Below, in pieces: positions 1 to 8,100 of a stretch of 64,000 bases of DNA; positions within the stretch are counted from its first letter, which is position 1, and each line of letters starts with the position of its first letter. The position numbers and the translations under genes are program-made. Under the pieces are notes generated by a model, which saw nothing but the letters and a program-made list of their open reading frames with translations, was not told the origin of the DNA and did not search any database. This DNA comes from Ruminococcaceae bacterium HV4-5-B5C (GTDB lineage Bacteria > Bacillota > Clostridia > Oscillospirales > Acutalibacteraceae), in assembly GCA_900184925.1 (NCBI GenBank), contig FXYJ02000001.1, positions 372,001-436,000 on the forward strand. Reading direction: 5' to 3'.

Positions 1-13
1 GGTTAAAAAAAGA

Positions 14-46
14 AAGCCGGATTCTCCTTTCGAAGAAGTCCGGCTT
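14..46. terminator. Hairpin at the window edge, possible terminator
   Basis: An 8-bp inverted repeat (AAGCCGGA at 14-21, TCCGGCTT at 39-46) is flanked on the left by an A-rich run, which would be a U-tract for transcripts reading leftwards. No gene is visible on its left within the window, so which transcript it ends cannot be told. Confidence 0.4.
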
Positions 47-404
47 CATTGCCTTTCGAAAATATTGCTTCTGATTTGTTTTTTAAGATATCTTCCGGGA
101 TAAAAATGAATTATAACGTTAACGCTGCTTCATGCTTATTATTTTATTTCTGAAGTGCCTTTTTTGCAACATCGAAATTTATTCAAATATTCATTTGTAA
201 CACTGTATTATGTCAATTGCAGCAAAATAGATTTCAAAAGCTCCTGTTTTCATTAATTATATTATGCTTTCATATGTTTTATGTTAAAAATAGTTTCTGA
301 AACCACTTTGATTCTTTTCAGGACCGCCAGAAATTGAAGGACATTCCTGCTCAATATGCGAAATTGGAGATGAGACATGAAAAAATAACTATCGTGTCAT
401 TCCG
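47..404. other. AT-rich intergenic region, no gene seen
   Basis: About 360 bases that are clearly more AT-rich than the genes around them. I find no convincing ORF, RNA gene or repeat here. It lies upstream of the promoter of the peptide-binding protein gene and may hold regulatory sites I cannot recognise. Confidence 0.5.
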
Positions 405-433
405 TTGAAAAGATACGCTGAAAATGATAAAAT
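405..433 (+). promoter_or_regulatory. Predicted housekeeping promoter of the peptide-binding protein gene
   Basis: TTGAAA at 405-410, a 17-base spacer, then TAAAAT at 428-433 with a TGN extension just before it. Transcription would begin near 440, giving a leader of about 44 bases before the GTG at 484. Confidence 0.65.
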
Positions 434-483
434 GTTCTTAACTGCAGAATATGTTTTGGAACAGTACTCAGGGGGAATTACCT

Positions 484-2100
484 GTGAAGATAAAGAAAAT
501 CGCTGCGCTGCTGCTTGCAGCGGCTATGGCCCTTTCCCTGGCCGCCTGCCACGGGGGCAAAATGGGGAAAGCCGGAAAGACAATCAATTATTACTTGAGC
601 GATGACCCGTCGTCGCTTGATCCGCAGATTGCGTCTGATCCATCGTCGCTCATTGTGGTTCAGTCTCTGTTCGAAGGGCTGACCCGTCTGGACGCAAAGG
701 AAACTGCACAGCCCGGCGTTGCGGAAAAATGGGAGCAGAATGCAGACGCGACACAGTTTACCTTTCATCTGCGCAAGGATGCAAAGTGGCCGGGGAAGGC
801 CGGTGCCGTAAAAGCTTCAGATTTTGTTTTTGCGTTCCGCCGTGCGCTTGACCCCGCAACCGGTTCATCAACCTGCCTGCAGATGTACTGTATCAAAAAT
901 GCGCGGGAAATTCACGAGGGAAAGCTTCCCGTGAACAACTTAGGCGTCGAGGCGCCGGACACGAAAACGCTTGTGGTAAACCTCGCGTATCCTTGCCCGG
1001 ATTTTCCGAAAATGGCTGCCTCCGCAGTCTTTATGCCGTGCAACGAAACATTCTTTGATTCCACTGAAGGGCGTTATGGGCTCGAAACCGACGAGATTCT
1101 GGGAAACGGGCCGTTTAAGATCGACGGAAGTTACGGGTGGACGCACGGAAAGAGCATCAATCTTACAAAATCTTCTACTTATGCGGGAAGGACAGTGCCC
1201 CTTCCTTCCGCTGTGAATTTCACGATCGGGTTAACCGCCGCAGACCTTTCGAACCCCGTGGAGGCGATGGCTGCAGCTTCGCTTGATGCGGCCCCGATTC
1301 CCGCTTCCAAAATCAGCGAGGCGGAAGCAAAGGACTGTACAATTTCTTCTGTGCAGGATACGACATGGGGCCTTGGGTTCAATGTGCAGTCGTCCCCGTT
1401 CAGCAATGAAAAGGTTCGCGCAGCATTCCTTCAAGCGATCAGCCGTTCCGCCGTGCTTGCTCATTTGCCGGGGGATTCTTCCGCAGCTGAAAACATCATC
1501 CTGCCGAACACCGAGCTGGACGGCAAACCGTACCGGTCGGCGGCCGGGGGACCGTTTTATCTGAAGCAGAGCGCGAACGCTTCGCTTCTTCTTAACGAGG
1601 GCCTGCAGGAGGCGGGCGTGAAAGACATCAGCTCCATTACGGTCTACTGCCCCAACGATTCCGCTGATAAGATGATGTGCAATGAGATGATCGCGGCCTG
1701 GAACCGGACATTCAACAATTACTTTAACATCAAGCCGATGGATGCTTCCCGCATTGTGGGTGCGGTTCAGTCCGGCGATTACAGCATTGCGGTATACCCT
1801 GTCACCCCTTCGTCGGACGGCCCTTACGCATTCCTTTCGATGTTTTTGAGTACATCTTCAGACAACCCTGCCGGGCTGAAAGACGCGGGGTATGACGCCC
1901 TCGTAGAGTCGGCACAGGGAGAAAGCGGCCAGCAGGCGGCGCAGGGTTATGCGGCGGCGGAAAGATATCTCAATGAAAAAGCAATCTTCTACCCGCTGTA
2001 TTACGGTAAAAGCTATTACGCTGTCGCGAAGGGTGTAACGGGGATCGTTTTTCACCCGTACGGCGGCGGAGTCGATTTCATCAATGCCGGGAAAGGCTGA
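484..2100 (+). CDS. Peptide ABC transporter substrate-binding lipoprotein (family 5)
   Basis: Predicted lipoprotein that binds oligopeptides or a similar solute outside the membrane for an ABC importer. The 538 residues fit the OppA/DppA-type family 5 binding proteins. A Lys-rich start and hydrophobic segment end in a lipobox (LAAC, Cys22), and the family's early SLFEGLTR and FHLRKDAKW stretches follow. The GTG at 484 is preferred to the ATG at 451 because it follows a CAGGGGG ribosome site (469-475) and begins the signal peptide directly. No permease or ATPase gene lies beside it, so its partner transporter must be elsewhere. dat starts 25 bases downstream and is probably cotranscribed, which would link peptide uptake to D-amino acid use (inference). 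Confidence 0.88.
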   Translation: MKIKKIAALLLAAAMALSLAACHGGKMGKAGKTINYYLSDDPSSLDPQIASDPSSLIVVQSLFEGLTRLDAKETAQPGVAEKWEQNADATQFTFHLRKDAKWPGKAGAVKASDFVFAFRRALDPATGSSTCLQMYCIKNAREIHEGKLPVNNLGVEAPDTKTLVVNLAYPCPDFPKMAASAVFMPCNETFFDSTEGRYGLETDEILGNGPFKIDGSYGWTHGKSINLTKSSTYAGRTVPLPSAVNFTIGLTAADLSNPVEAMAAASLDAAPIPASKISEAEAKDCTISSVQDTTWGLGFNVQSSPFSNEKVRAAFLQAISRSAVLAHLPGDSSAAENIILPNTELDGKPYRSAAGGPFYLKQSANASLLLNEGLQEAGVKDISSITVYCPNDSADKMMCNEMIAAWNRTFNNYFNIKPMDASRIVGAVQSGDYSIAVYPVTPSSDGPYAFLSMFLSTSSDNPAGLKDAGYDALVESAQGESGQQAAQGYAAAERYLNEKAIFYPLYYGKSYYAVAKGVTGIVFHPYGGGVDFINAGKG

Positions 2101-2125
2101 TATTAAAATCATTCAGGAGGCAATT

Positions 2126-2992
2126 ATGGAGAATATCGGGTATTACAACGGAAAAACCGGGCCGATCGAAACCATGACGATTCCGATGAACGACCGCGCC
2201 GTCTATTTCGGAGACGGCGTTTATGACGCGACCTACGCCGCGAACAATGTGATCTTTAAGATGGAAGACCATATTAACCGTTTCTACTCCAGCTGTGAAA
2301 AACTCCGCATCCGGCTTGACATTACGCCGGAGAAACTGGAGGGCATTCTGCAGGAGTGCGTTGGTCGGGTGAATGGGGCAAACTGCTTTTTCGTCTACTG
2401 GCAGGCGACCCGCGGAACCGGTATGCGGAACCACGCGTTCCCGGAGAACGGCTCTGCCAACCTGCTGGTTACCGTCAGCGCTTCGCCGATGAGGGCGATC
2501 AGCCGGAAATATAAGCTCATCACCGTGGAGGATACGCGCTTTTTCCACTGCGACATCAAAACAATCAATCTGATTCCGAGCGTAATGGCTTCCCAGCAGG
2601 CGAAAGAAGCGGGCTGCGATGAAGCGGTGTTCCACCGTGGGTCGATTGTGACGGAATGCGCGCACAGCAATGTTTCAATTCTAAAGGGAGGCGTGTTCCG
2701 CACGGCACCTCTGAGCAGCCTGATTCTGCCGGGCACGGCACGCAAACACCTGATTGCTCTCGCCGGGCAGAACGGGATTCCGGTGGACGAGACCGCCTTT
2801 ACGCTCGAGGAACTGATGGCGGCGGACGAAGTGATTGTTCACAGCTCCGGTACACTCTGCAACGCCGCAAGTGAAATTGACGGAATACCGGTCGGCGGAA
2901 AGGATCCGGAGACCCTCCATATTCTCCAGAAGGCCGTCGTAAAGGAATTTGAGGATTACACAGGCGCGTCTTTTGCGGACTGTGCAGAGTAA
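2126..2992 (+). CDS. dat: D-amino acid aminotransferase
   Basis: PLP-dependent fold-type IV transaminase that interconverts D-alanine and 2-oxoglutarate with pyruvate and D-glutamate, supplying D-amino acids for peptidoglycan. 288 residues. Lys145 in HCDIKTINL matches the PLP lysine of Bacillus D-aminotransferase, Glu177 in VTEC matches its cofactor-contacting glutamate, and RGTGMRNH carries the Arg and His that hold the substrate carboxylate in D-specific enzymes; this favours dat over branched-chain transaminase. The start at 2126 follows AGGAGG at 2115-2120; an upstream in-frame start at 2084 would overlap the previous gene. ddl, the D-Ala ligase, lies 5 kb away on the other strand. Confidence 0.9.
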   Translation: MENIGYYNGKTGPIETMTIPMNDRAVYFGDGVYDATYAANNVIFKMEDHINRFYSSCEKLRIRLDITPEKLEGILQECVGRVNGANCFFVYWQATRGTGMRNHAFPENGSANLLVTVSASPMRAISRKYKLITVEDTRFFHCDIKTINLIPSVMASQQAKEAGCDEAVFHRGSIVTECAHSNVSILKGGVFRTAPLSSLILPGTARKHLIALAGQNGIPVDETAFTLEELMAADEVIVHSSGTLCNAASEIDGIPVGGKDPETLHILQKAVVKEFEDYTGASFADCAE

Positions 2993-3018
2993 AATTCGGG
3001 TGTGTTCAAAACATAGTA

Positions 3019-3049
3019 GGGGCGGCTCCGCTTTGCGCGAAGCCGCCCC
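3019..3049. terminator. Terminator-like hairpin between dat and the dCMP deaminase gene
   Basis: GGGGCGGCT (3019-3027) pairs with AGCCGCCCC (3041-3049), followed by a T-rich stretch. The two flanking genes converge, so the hairpin may serve both. Confidence 0.6.
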
Positions 3050-3070
3050 CTGTTCTGTCTTGCTGTCGTC

Positions 3071-3559
3071 CTAATATCCGAATTTCCCGGCAAGTGATTC
3101 ATCGTTGTTGACCCACTCGCTCACATCTGTTACCGTGAATGAGTCCTTATTGGTCCGCGCGACAACGCGGCTGATCCCGGCGTTGATAATGAGCCGTTTG
3201 CACATGGAGCACGGAGCCGGGTTTGCCACATACTCCCCGGTCTTGGCTTCGCGCCCCACAAGGTACAGTGTGGCGCCGATCATATCGTTGCGGGAGGCGC
3301 TGATAATCGCGTTCATTTCCGCGTGGACGGAACGGCACAGTTCATAGCGCTCTCCGCGCGGCACGCCGAGCGTTTCGCGGACGCAGAAGCCCGCGTCGAT
3401 GCAGTTCTTTCGGCCGCGGGGTGCTCCCGTGTATCCCGAAGAGACGATCTCGTCGCGGTTTACAATGATGGCACCGAAATTGCGGCGCAGGCAGGTTCCC
3501 CGTTCCAGCACGGTTTCCGCGATATCGAGGTAATAGTTGGTTTTGTCCGTCCTTTGCAT
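3071..3559 (-). CDS. Deoxycytidylate (dCMP) deaminase family protein
   Basis: Zinc-dependent cytosolic deaminase that converts dCMP to dUMP for thymidylate synthesis. 162 residues, close to the family norm. The zinc site is visible as HAEMN (His79, catalytic Glu81) and PCSMCK (Cys117, Cys120). It also resembles ComEB-type proteins, which belong to the same family. The gene is monocistronic, diverges from rsmA across 98 bases and ends at the hairpin shared with dat. The ATG at 3559 is preceded by an AAGGAAG ribosome site. Confidence 0.88.
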   Translation of the reverse strand: MQRTDKTNYYLDIAETVLERGTCLRRNFGAIIVNRDEIVSSGYTGAPRGRKNCIDAGFCVRETLGVPRGERYELCRSVHAEMNAIISASRNDMIGATLYLVGREAKTGEYVANPAPCSMCKRLIINAGISRVVARTNKDSFTVTDVSEWVNNDESLAGKFGY

Positions 3560-3596
3560 GGCAAACTTCCTTTCCGGTTATACGGTGCGTTTTTCA

Positions 3597-3625
3597 TGGA
3601 AATTTCTCCTGTGCCGTGTTATAAT
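3597..3625 (+). promoter_or_regulatory. Predicted extended -10 promoter of rsmA
   Basis: TATAAT at 3620-3625 with TGN directly upstream (TGT at 3617-3619) and a weak -35 (TGGAAA, 3597-3602) at 17 bases. The rsmA ATG follows at 3658 after a GCGGAGG ribosome site. Confidence 0.55.
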
Positions 3626-3657
3626 AACAGCAGACATCACGCGGAGGTTTTATCAAT

Positions 3658-4542
3658 ATGGATTTATCGGATATCCGTACGGTTCGGGCCGTTCTGGCCC
3701 GCCACGGCTTCCATTTTTCGCATTCACTCGGCCAGAATTTTATCATCGACCCGGACGTCTGCCCGAAGATGGCGGAGCTCAGCGGGGCTTCTGAAACAAC
3801 CGGTGTTTTGGAAATAGGCCCGGGGGTCGGCGTTCTCACCCGAGAACTTGCGGCGCGGGCAGCAAAGGTCGTTTCCGTCGAGCTTGACCGCAGCCTCGAA
3901 CCCGTCCTGAAGGAGACGCTTGGCGACTGCGGGAATGCCCGGTTTGTGTGGGGCGACGCCATGAAGATTGATCTTGCGGAGCTTATCCGCACCGAATTTC
4001 CCGGCATGGAAGTCGCTGTGTGCGCGAATTTGCCTTATTATATCACGTCGCCCGTCGTGATGCGAGTGTTGGAGGAAAAACTTCCGATTTCCTCCTTAAC
4101 GGTCATGGTGCAGAAAGAAGCCGCCGAGCGCCTCTGTGCAGAGCCGGGAACGCGCGCTGCGGGAGCGGTAAGTATATCCGTGAGGTATTATTCTGACCCT
4201 GAAATACTTTTTGGAGTTCCACGCTCCTGCTTCTATCCCCAGCCAAAGGTGGACTCCGCAGTCATCCGTCTCGCGGTGAGGAAGACGCCGCCAGTCAGCG
4301 TTCAGGATGAGAAGCGATTCTTTGAGATGGTCCGTGCGGCGTTCTGCCAGCGAAGGAAGACGGCCGTTAATTCGGTTGCGGCAGGGCTTTCAATTCCAAA
4401 AGAGAGAGCGGCGGCCCTGTTTGCGGCGGCTGGGGTTTCGCCCGAGCTTCGCGCGGAGCGGCTGACGATGGCGCAGCTCGCGGCGCTTTCTGACGCTGCG
4501 GACTCGGTCGGTACAGCGAAAGGAGATCATTCCTGTGAATGA
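3658..4542 (+). CDS. rsmA: 16S rRNA (adenine1518-N6/adenine1519-N6)-dimethyltransferase
   Basis: KsgA/RsmA dimethylates two adjacent adenines in the 3' terminal hairpin of 16S rRNA during late 30S assembly, using S-adenosylmethionine. 294 residues. Visible motifs: HSLGQNF near the start, the SAM-binding LEIGPGVGVLTREL around residue 50, and the N6-adenine methyltransferase motif NLPYYI around residue 126. The C-terminal helical domain is complete. The stop overlaps the start of the next small gene, indicating translational coupling. Confidence 0.95.
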   Translation: MDLSDIRTVRAVLARHGFHFSHSLGQNFIIDPDVCPKMAELSGASETTGVLEIGPGVGVLTRELAARAAKVVSVELDRSLEPVLKETLGDCGNARFVWGDAMKIDLAELIRTEFPGMEVAVCANLPYYITSPVVMRVLEEKLPISSLTVMVQKEAAERLCAEPGTRAAGAVSISVRYYSDPEILFGVPRSCFYPQPKVDSAVIRLAVRKTPPVSVQDEKRFFEMVRAAFCQRRKTAVNSVAAGLSIPKERAAALFAAAGVSPELRAERLTMAQLAALSDAADSVGTAKGDHSCE

Positions 4543-4789
4543 TGAAAAGCTTGCGGTCGTTCTGTTTGACGTCGGCTTTGTGCTGACGCTGGTTTCTATG
4601 GTAATCGGCCCGTTCGGCATCGACAACTGGGCCATCACGCTGGCCGGCATTGCGTGCTGCCTTGCGCTTGGCGCCATGGTTATTGCCTTTGAGGGATGGG
4701 ACGACGTGCCGTCCGGAGTGCAGCCGGAGGGCGAACATCCAGCGCAGCCGCTGGATGATTCCTCCGAGGACGAAGAAGACCGTCAGTAA
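4535..4789 (+). CDS. Small membrane protein of unknown function
   Basis: 84 residues with two predicted membrane helices (about residues 5-26 and 33-52) and an acidic tail rich in Glu and Asp. It starts at a GTG (4535) preceded by AGGAG at 4521-4525 and overlaps the rsmA stop by 8 bases, so it is probably translated together with rsmA. I do not recognise the family. The 3' end overlaps the end of the convergent MetH-like gene by 7 bases. It is judged real because of the ribosome site, the coupling and the consistent membrane pattern. Confidence 0.65.
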   Translation: MNDEKLAVVLFDVGFVLTLVSMVIGPFGIDNWAITLAGIACCLALGAMVIAFEGWDDVPSGVQPEGEHPAQPLDDSSEDEEDRQ

Positions 4790-5787
4790 ACAATGGCTCC
4801 GTATTTTACCGCCAGAGGTTCCAGAACTTCACGTTCGATGCAGGTGCCGGAATCGATGATCAGACGTCCCTGCACGTAGCGGAGCGCTGCGTTGAGCACG
4901 GTAGCACTGTCGGTCCGCACAGCGATCGGGAGCCGCGACATGGGGGCGCACCTGCCGAGAAGCACGGCGTCTCCGATGCTTTCCACATAGACAAGCGCTG
5001 CGGTGACCTGCTCGTCGTCAAGATCAATGAGCCGGTCCACAAGAGAGTTGGAGCAGACGAGCGGTTCGCTGAGACGGATATCTTCGCCGAGAAAGAACGC
5101 CTCGTGTTCCGTTGCGGCGGCAAGGCAGTCAGGCTCTTCGGAAATTTCCGGAGGGCCGTATTTTTTTGCCAGTTCCCCGATTGCCCGGGCATGTTCCGAA
5201 GTCGTTTCTTGCCCGCAGCCAAGAAGACGGGCTCCCGCGTCCAGAAGGGGACGGACGGCGTCCGCATATTCCTGCACCGACTGACCCGGTTCCGCGTCGG
5301 CGATCACGGCGAGGGGAACGGCTGTGTGAGCCGACGCCGCGCGAATCGCTTCCGCCATCCCGTCATCCGGTATGCCGCAGAGACCGGCGGCGCTTATGCC
5401 CATGGCCTGAAGGGTAATCAGGGCAGGCAGAAACCCACAGCTTCTCTTTTTGCGATCCGCCTCAAGGCAAGCCGCAACGGGCAGGCTTTTATCCCTTGCG
5501 GCGAGAAGCGCGGCGCGCATATCCGCGAGCGAAGTCTGACGGTTCAACAGCAAAAACCGTGTCCCGGTCCCGTCGAGGGCGCAGACTTTCTGCCGGTAAA
5601 CGGAATAAACAGCTTCGAAATCGGGTTCATCCGGAAGACCGTCCTGTTCTACGGACGGCCCAAAAACCGCGGCCGGGCAGCTTTCACCCGCTCCGGCGGT
5701 AGCCGATAATCGAACCGGCGCCGCGTCTCCGTTTTCCGTGGAATCCTCTTTTTCAAATACTGCGGGCAGGCCAAAGGGAAAGTCCAT
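4783..5787 (-). CDS. Degenerate MetH-like protein (homocysteine-methyltransferase and pterin-domain remnants)
   Basis: 334 residues. The middle resembles the back half of the homocysteine-binding barrel of B12-dependent methionine synthase, up to the region where that family has its zinc motif GGCCGTTPEH. Here it reads LLGCGQETTSEH, so the paired zinc cysteines are lost. The C-terminus (ALRYVQGRLIIDSG, then EREVLEPLAVKYGAIV) resembles the pterin-binding domain but stops early. There is no B12 domain. The first ~60 residues are low-complexity and unlike the family. It follows argS by 28 bases and is probably the last gene of that unit. It may be a decaying metH derivative or a repurposed non-catalytic protein; methyltransferase activity is unlikely. 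Confidence 0.6.
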   Translation of the reverse strand: MDFPFGLPAVFEKEDSTENGDAAPVRLSATAGAGESCPAAVFGPSVEQDGLPDEPDFEAVYSVYRQKVCALDGTGTRFLLLNRQTSLADMRAALLAARDKSLPVAACLEADRKKRSCGFLPALITLQAMGISAAGLCGIPDDGMAEAIRAASAHTAVPLAVIADAEPGQSVQEYADAVRPLLDAGARLLGCGQETTSEHARAIGELAKKYGPPEISEEPDCLAAATEHEAFFLGEDIRLSEPLVCSNSLVDRLIDLDDEQVTAALVYVESIGDAVLLGRCAPMSRLPIAVRTDSATVLNAALRYVQGRLIIDSGTCIEREVLEPLAVKYGAIVY

Positions 5788-5815
5788 TTTTAATTTACAC
5801 CGTATTCCTTTCCGG

Positions 5816-7510
5816 CTACATGCTTTCCGGTGCCGTGATCTTAAACATCGACAGCACGTTTTTGAGCACTGTCGCGGTGGCGAGACAGAGGTTCAGCCTT
5901 GCAGCGGCCAGACTGTCTTCTTCGCCCTTGACGCGGCAGTTTGTGTAGAATTTATGAAACAGCGTCGCCAGCGCAATGACATAGCGCATCATGCGCGCCG
6001 GGTCGTAGTCACGCGCCGAGGCGATGATTTCTTCCGTGCAGGCGGCAAGGTGGCGGATGAGGTCCGTTTCCTCCTGCGCAGTCAGCAGCGAAAGCTCTTC
6101 GTCCGTGCAGGCCCGCGGGCGGATGCCCTCCGTCGCGAGATTTTTCAGAATGCTGCAGATACGTGCGTGCGCGTACTGCACATAGTAAACCGGATTCTGC
6201 GAATCCTGCTGAACCGCGAGGTCAAGGTCGAAATCCATCTGCGAGGTTGCTTCACGCAGATTGAAGTAGAACCGCGCCGCATCGACGGGCACCTCCTCGA
6301 GAAGGTCGCCGAGCTGAATGGCCTTGCCGGTGCGTTTGCTCATGCGCACGACTTCACCGCCGCGAACAAGGCGTACGAGCTGAATCAGCACGACGTCGAG
6401 CTTGCTGCCGTCGAGGCCGATGGCGTCCATCGCGCCTTTCATGCGGGCAACGTGACCGTGGTGGTCTGCTCCCCACACGTCGATGACGCGCGAGAAGCCG
6501 CGCTTTTCAAACTTGTTGCGGTGGTAGGCAATGTCCGCTGCAAAATAGGTCGGCGTTTCGTTCTGCCGGATGAGCACTTCATCCTTCTCCGCACCGTTTG
6601 CCGTTGCCCGGTACCAGAGAGCGCCGTCCTTTTCATATGTCATGCCGCGCTCTTTAAGAATCCCAATGGTTTCATCGAGTTCGCCGTCATTGTGCAGCGT
6701 GCTCTCAAGGAACCAGTTGTCGTATACGATACGATATTTTTTGAGGTCGGCTTTCATCTTTTCGATGTTCTTCGGCAGGGCAAAATCGACAAGCGCTTTT
6801 TCAAGCTCTTCCGCATCCGTATTAACGTACTGATCTCCGTACAGTTTGGCAAACTCTTCCGCGCTTTCGCGGATGTCCTCGCCGTGGTAGCCGTCTTCGG
6901 GGAACTCGACCGCGTCTTCACCCTTGAAAATCTGCAGATAGCGTGCGGCGAGGGAATGGCCGAACTTCAGAATCTGATTACCCGCGTCATTTACGTAGAA
7001 TTCGCGCGTCACATCGAAGCCGGCCGCATCCAGAACGGAGGCGAGGCAGTCGCCGAGAGCGCCGCCGCGCGCGTTGCCCATGTGCATCGGACCGGTCGGG
7101 TTGGCGGAAACATATTCCACCATCACTTTTTCTTTTTTGCCCCATTCGCTGCGTCCGTATTCCTGCCCCTGCTCAAGAATTTCCTTTACAATGTCACTGT
7201 AAAAGCGGCGGGAAAGAAAGAAATTCATAAAGCCGGGTCCGGCAATCTCAGAACGCTCAAAATAGGTGCCGCCGAGGTCGAGGTTTGCGGCGATCACCTC
7301 TGCAATTTTACGCGGAGCCATATGAAACGCTTTTGCGCTGACCATCGCGGCGTTCGCAGCGCGGTCACCGTGCGTGTGGTCGGTGGGGACCTCAACAGTG
7401 AAGTCGGGAATCTCCGCCTGCGGCAGAGCGCCGTTATCCATCCCTTTGCGGATTGCGGTGAGAATCGCGTTTTTCAGGTCTTCGGTCGCCTGAAGCTCAA
7501 TTTTTGACAT
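5816..7510 (-). CDS. argS: Arginyl-tRNA synthetase
   Basis: Class I aminoacyl-tRNA synthetase that charges tRNA-Arg. 564 residues, typical length. The N-terminal Add-1-like domain is followed by the HIGH-type signature PTGPMHMGNARGG (HMGN at 143-146) and the KMSKS-type loop VRMSKRTGKA. The anticodon-binding helical domain closes the protein. The gene overlaps the end of the upstream DUF1934 gene by 14 bases, an arrangement often seen for argS in Firmicutes, and is followed closely by the MetH-like gene. Confidence 0.96.
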   Translation of the reverse strand: MSKIELQATEDLKNAILTAIRKGMDNGALPQAEIPDFTVEVPTDHTHGDRAANAAMVSAKAFHMAPRKIAEVIAANLDLGGTYFERSEIAGPGFMNFFLSRRFYSDIVKEILEQGQEYGRSEWGKKEKVMVEYVSANPTGPMHMGNARGGALGDCLASVLDAAGFDVTREFYVNDAGNQILKFGHSLAARYLQIFKGEDAVEFPEDGYHGEDIRESAEEFAKLYGDQYVNTDAEELEKALVDFALPKNIEKMKADLKKYRIVYDNWFLESTLHNDGELDETIGILKERGMTYEKDGALWYRATANGAEKDEVLIRQNETPTYFAADIAYHRNKFEKRGFSRVIDVWGADHHGHVARMKGAMDAIGLDGSKLDVVLIQLVRLVRGGEVVRMSKRTGKAIQLGDLLEEVPVDAARFYFNLREATSQMDFDLDLAVQQDSQNPVYYVQYAHARICSILKNLATEGIRPRACTDEELSLLTAQEETDLIRHLAACTEEIIASARDYDPARMMRYVIALATLFHKFYTNCRVKGEEDSLAAARLNLCLATATVLKNVLSMFKITAPESM

Positions 7511-7943
7511 CGTTGTTTTTTGCCTCCTTGACGGTGATGGAAAGCTCGTTTGTGCTGGACAGAGCAGAGTTGATGTCCAGTGTATAGCAGACGTTCAGGC
7601 TTCCGCCCGCGTCGCTGAGGTCGGCGTTGAGCCGGCTGGTGAAAATTCCGATCATCAGGCTGCCATAGCCTGTGTCATACTGGCAGAGGTGGCGCTTGCC
7701 GTTTTCAAGGATAAGTCTCGTGCTGTCGCCGCCTTTGCGCATCAGGGTCAGACGGCTGCTGCCGTCGATTTTCAGAATGGAAGTCCGCGTGACCGGGACA
7801 TTCTCGGACGCGTACTCCTTATATACGATATAGCGGCTGGAGCCGCGCTTCACGTAGGAGCCGAATGTGGTCAGCTCTACTTCGCCAGTCTCGCCGCCCG
7901 CGTTTTGCGAGCCTTTAATGGAAATCAGGTAGTTTTCCTGCAT
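7497..7943 (-). CDS. DUF1934 domain protein (YwiB-like)
   Basis: 148-residue beta-rich protein of the DUF1934 family, which forms a small calycin-like barrel of unknown role and is commonly encoded next to argS in Firmicutes. The ATG at 7943 (MQENYLISIKG) follows an AAGGAG ribosome site at about 7951-7956; an open frame continues upstream to 8126 but has no ribosome site and lies in the GC-rich ddl-DUF1934 spacer. It overlaps argS by 14 bases, suggesting coupled translation. Confidence 0.82.
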   Translation of the reverse strand: MQENYLISIKGSQNAGGETGEVELTTFGSYVKRGSSRYIVYKEYASENVPVTRTSILKIDGSSRLTLMRKGGDSTRLILENGKRHLCQYDTGYGSLMIGIFTSRLNADLSDAGGSLNVCYTLDINSALSSTNELSITVKEAKNNDVKN

Positions 7944-8100
7944 CTCATTCTCCTTAAGGGGAAAAAGGGAAGAAGAATCCGCGCCGTCCGGACGCCGGAT
8001 CTTCCGGACGGCCGCATGCAGCCCGGGTTTCCCTTGCTTTTGTACAGTATGGCGCGCGGCCGCCGCATGGACGGCCGCATCGCTGCCGCTCTGCGGCGTT

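Noticed and set aside
5738-7507. 589-codon open frame on the plus strand opposite argS
   Set aside because: argS on the other strand has all family motifs; the plus frame is its antisense shadow, with no family features.
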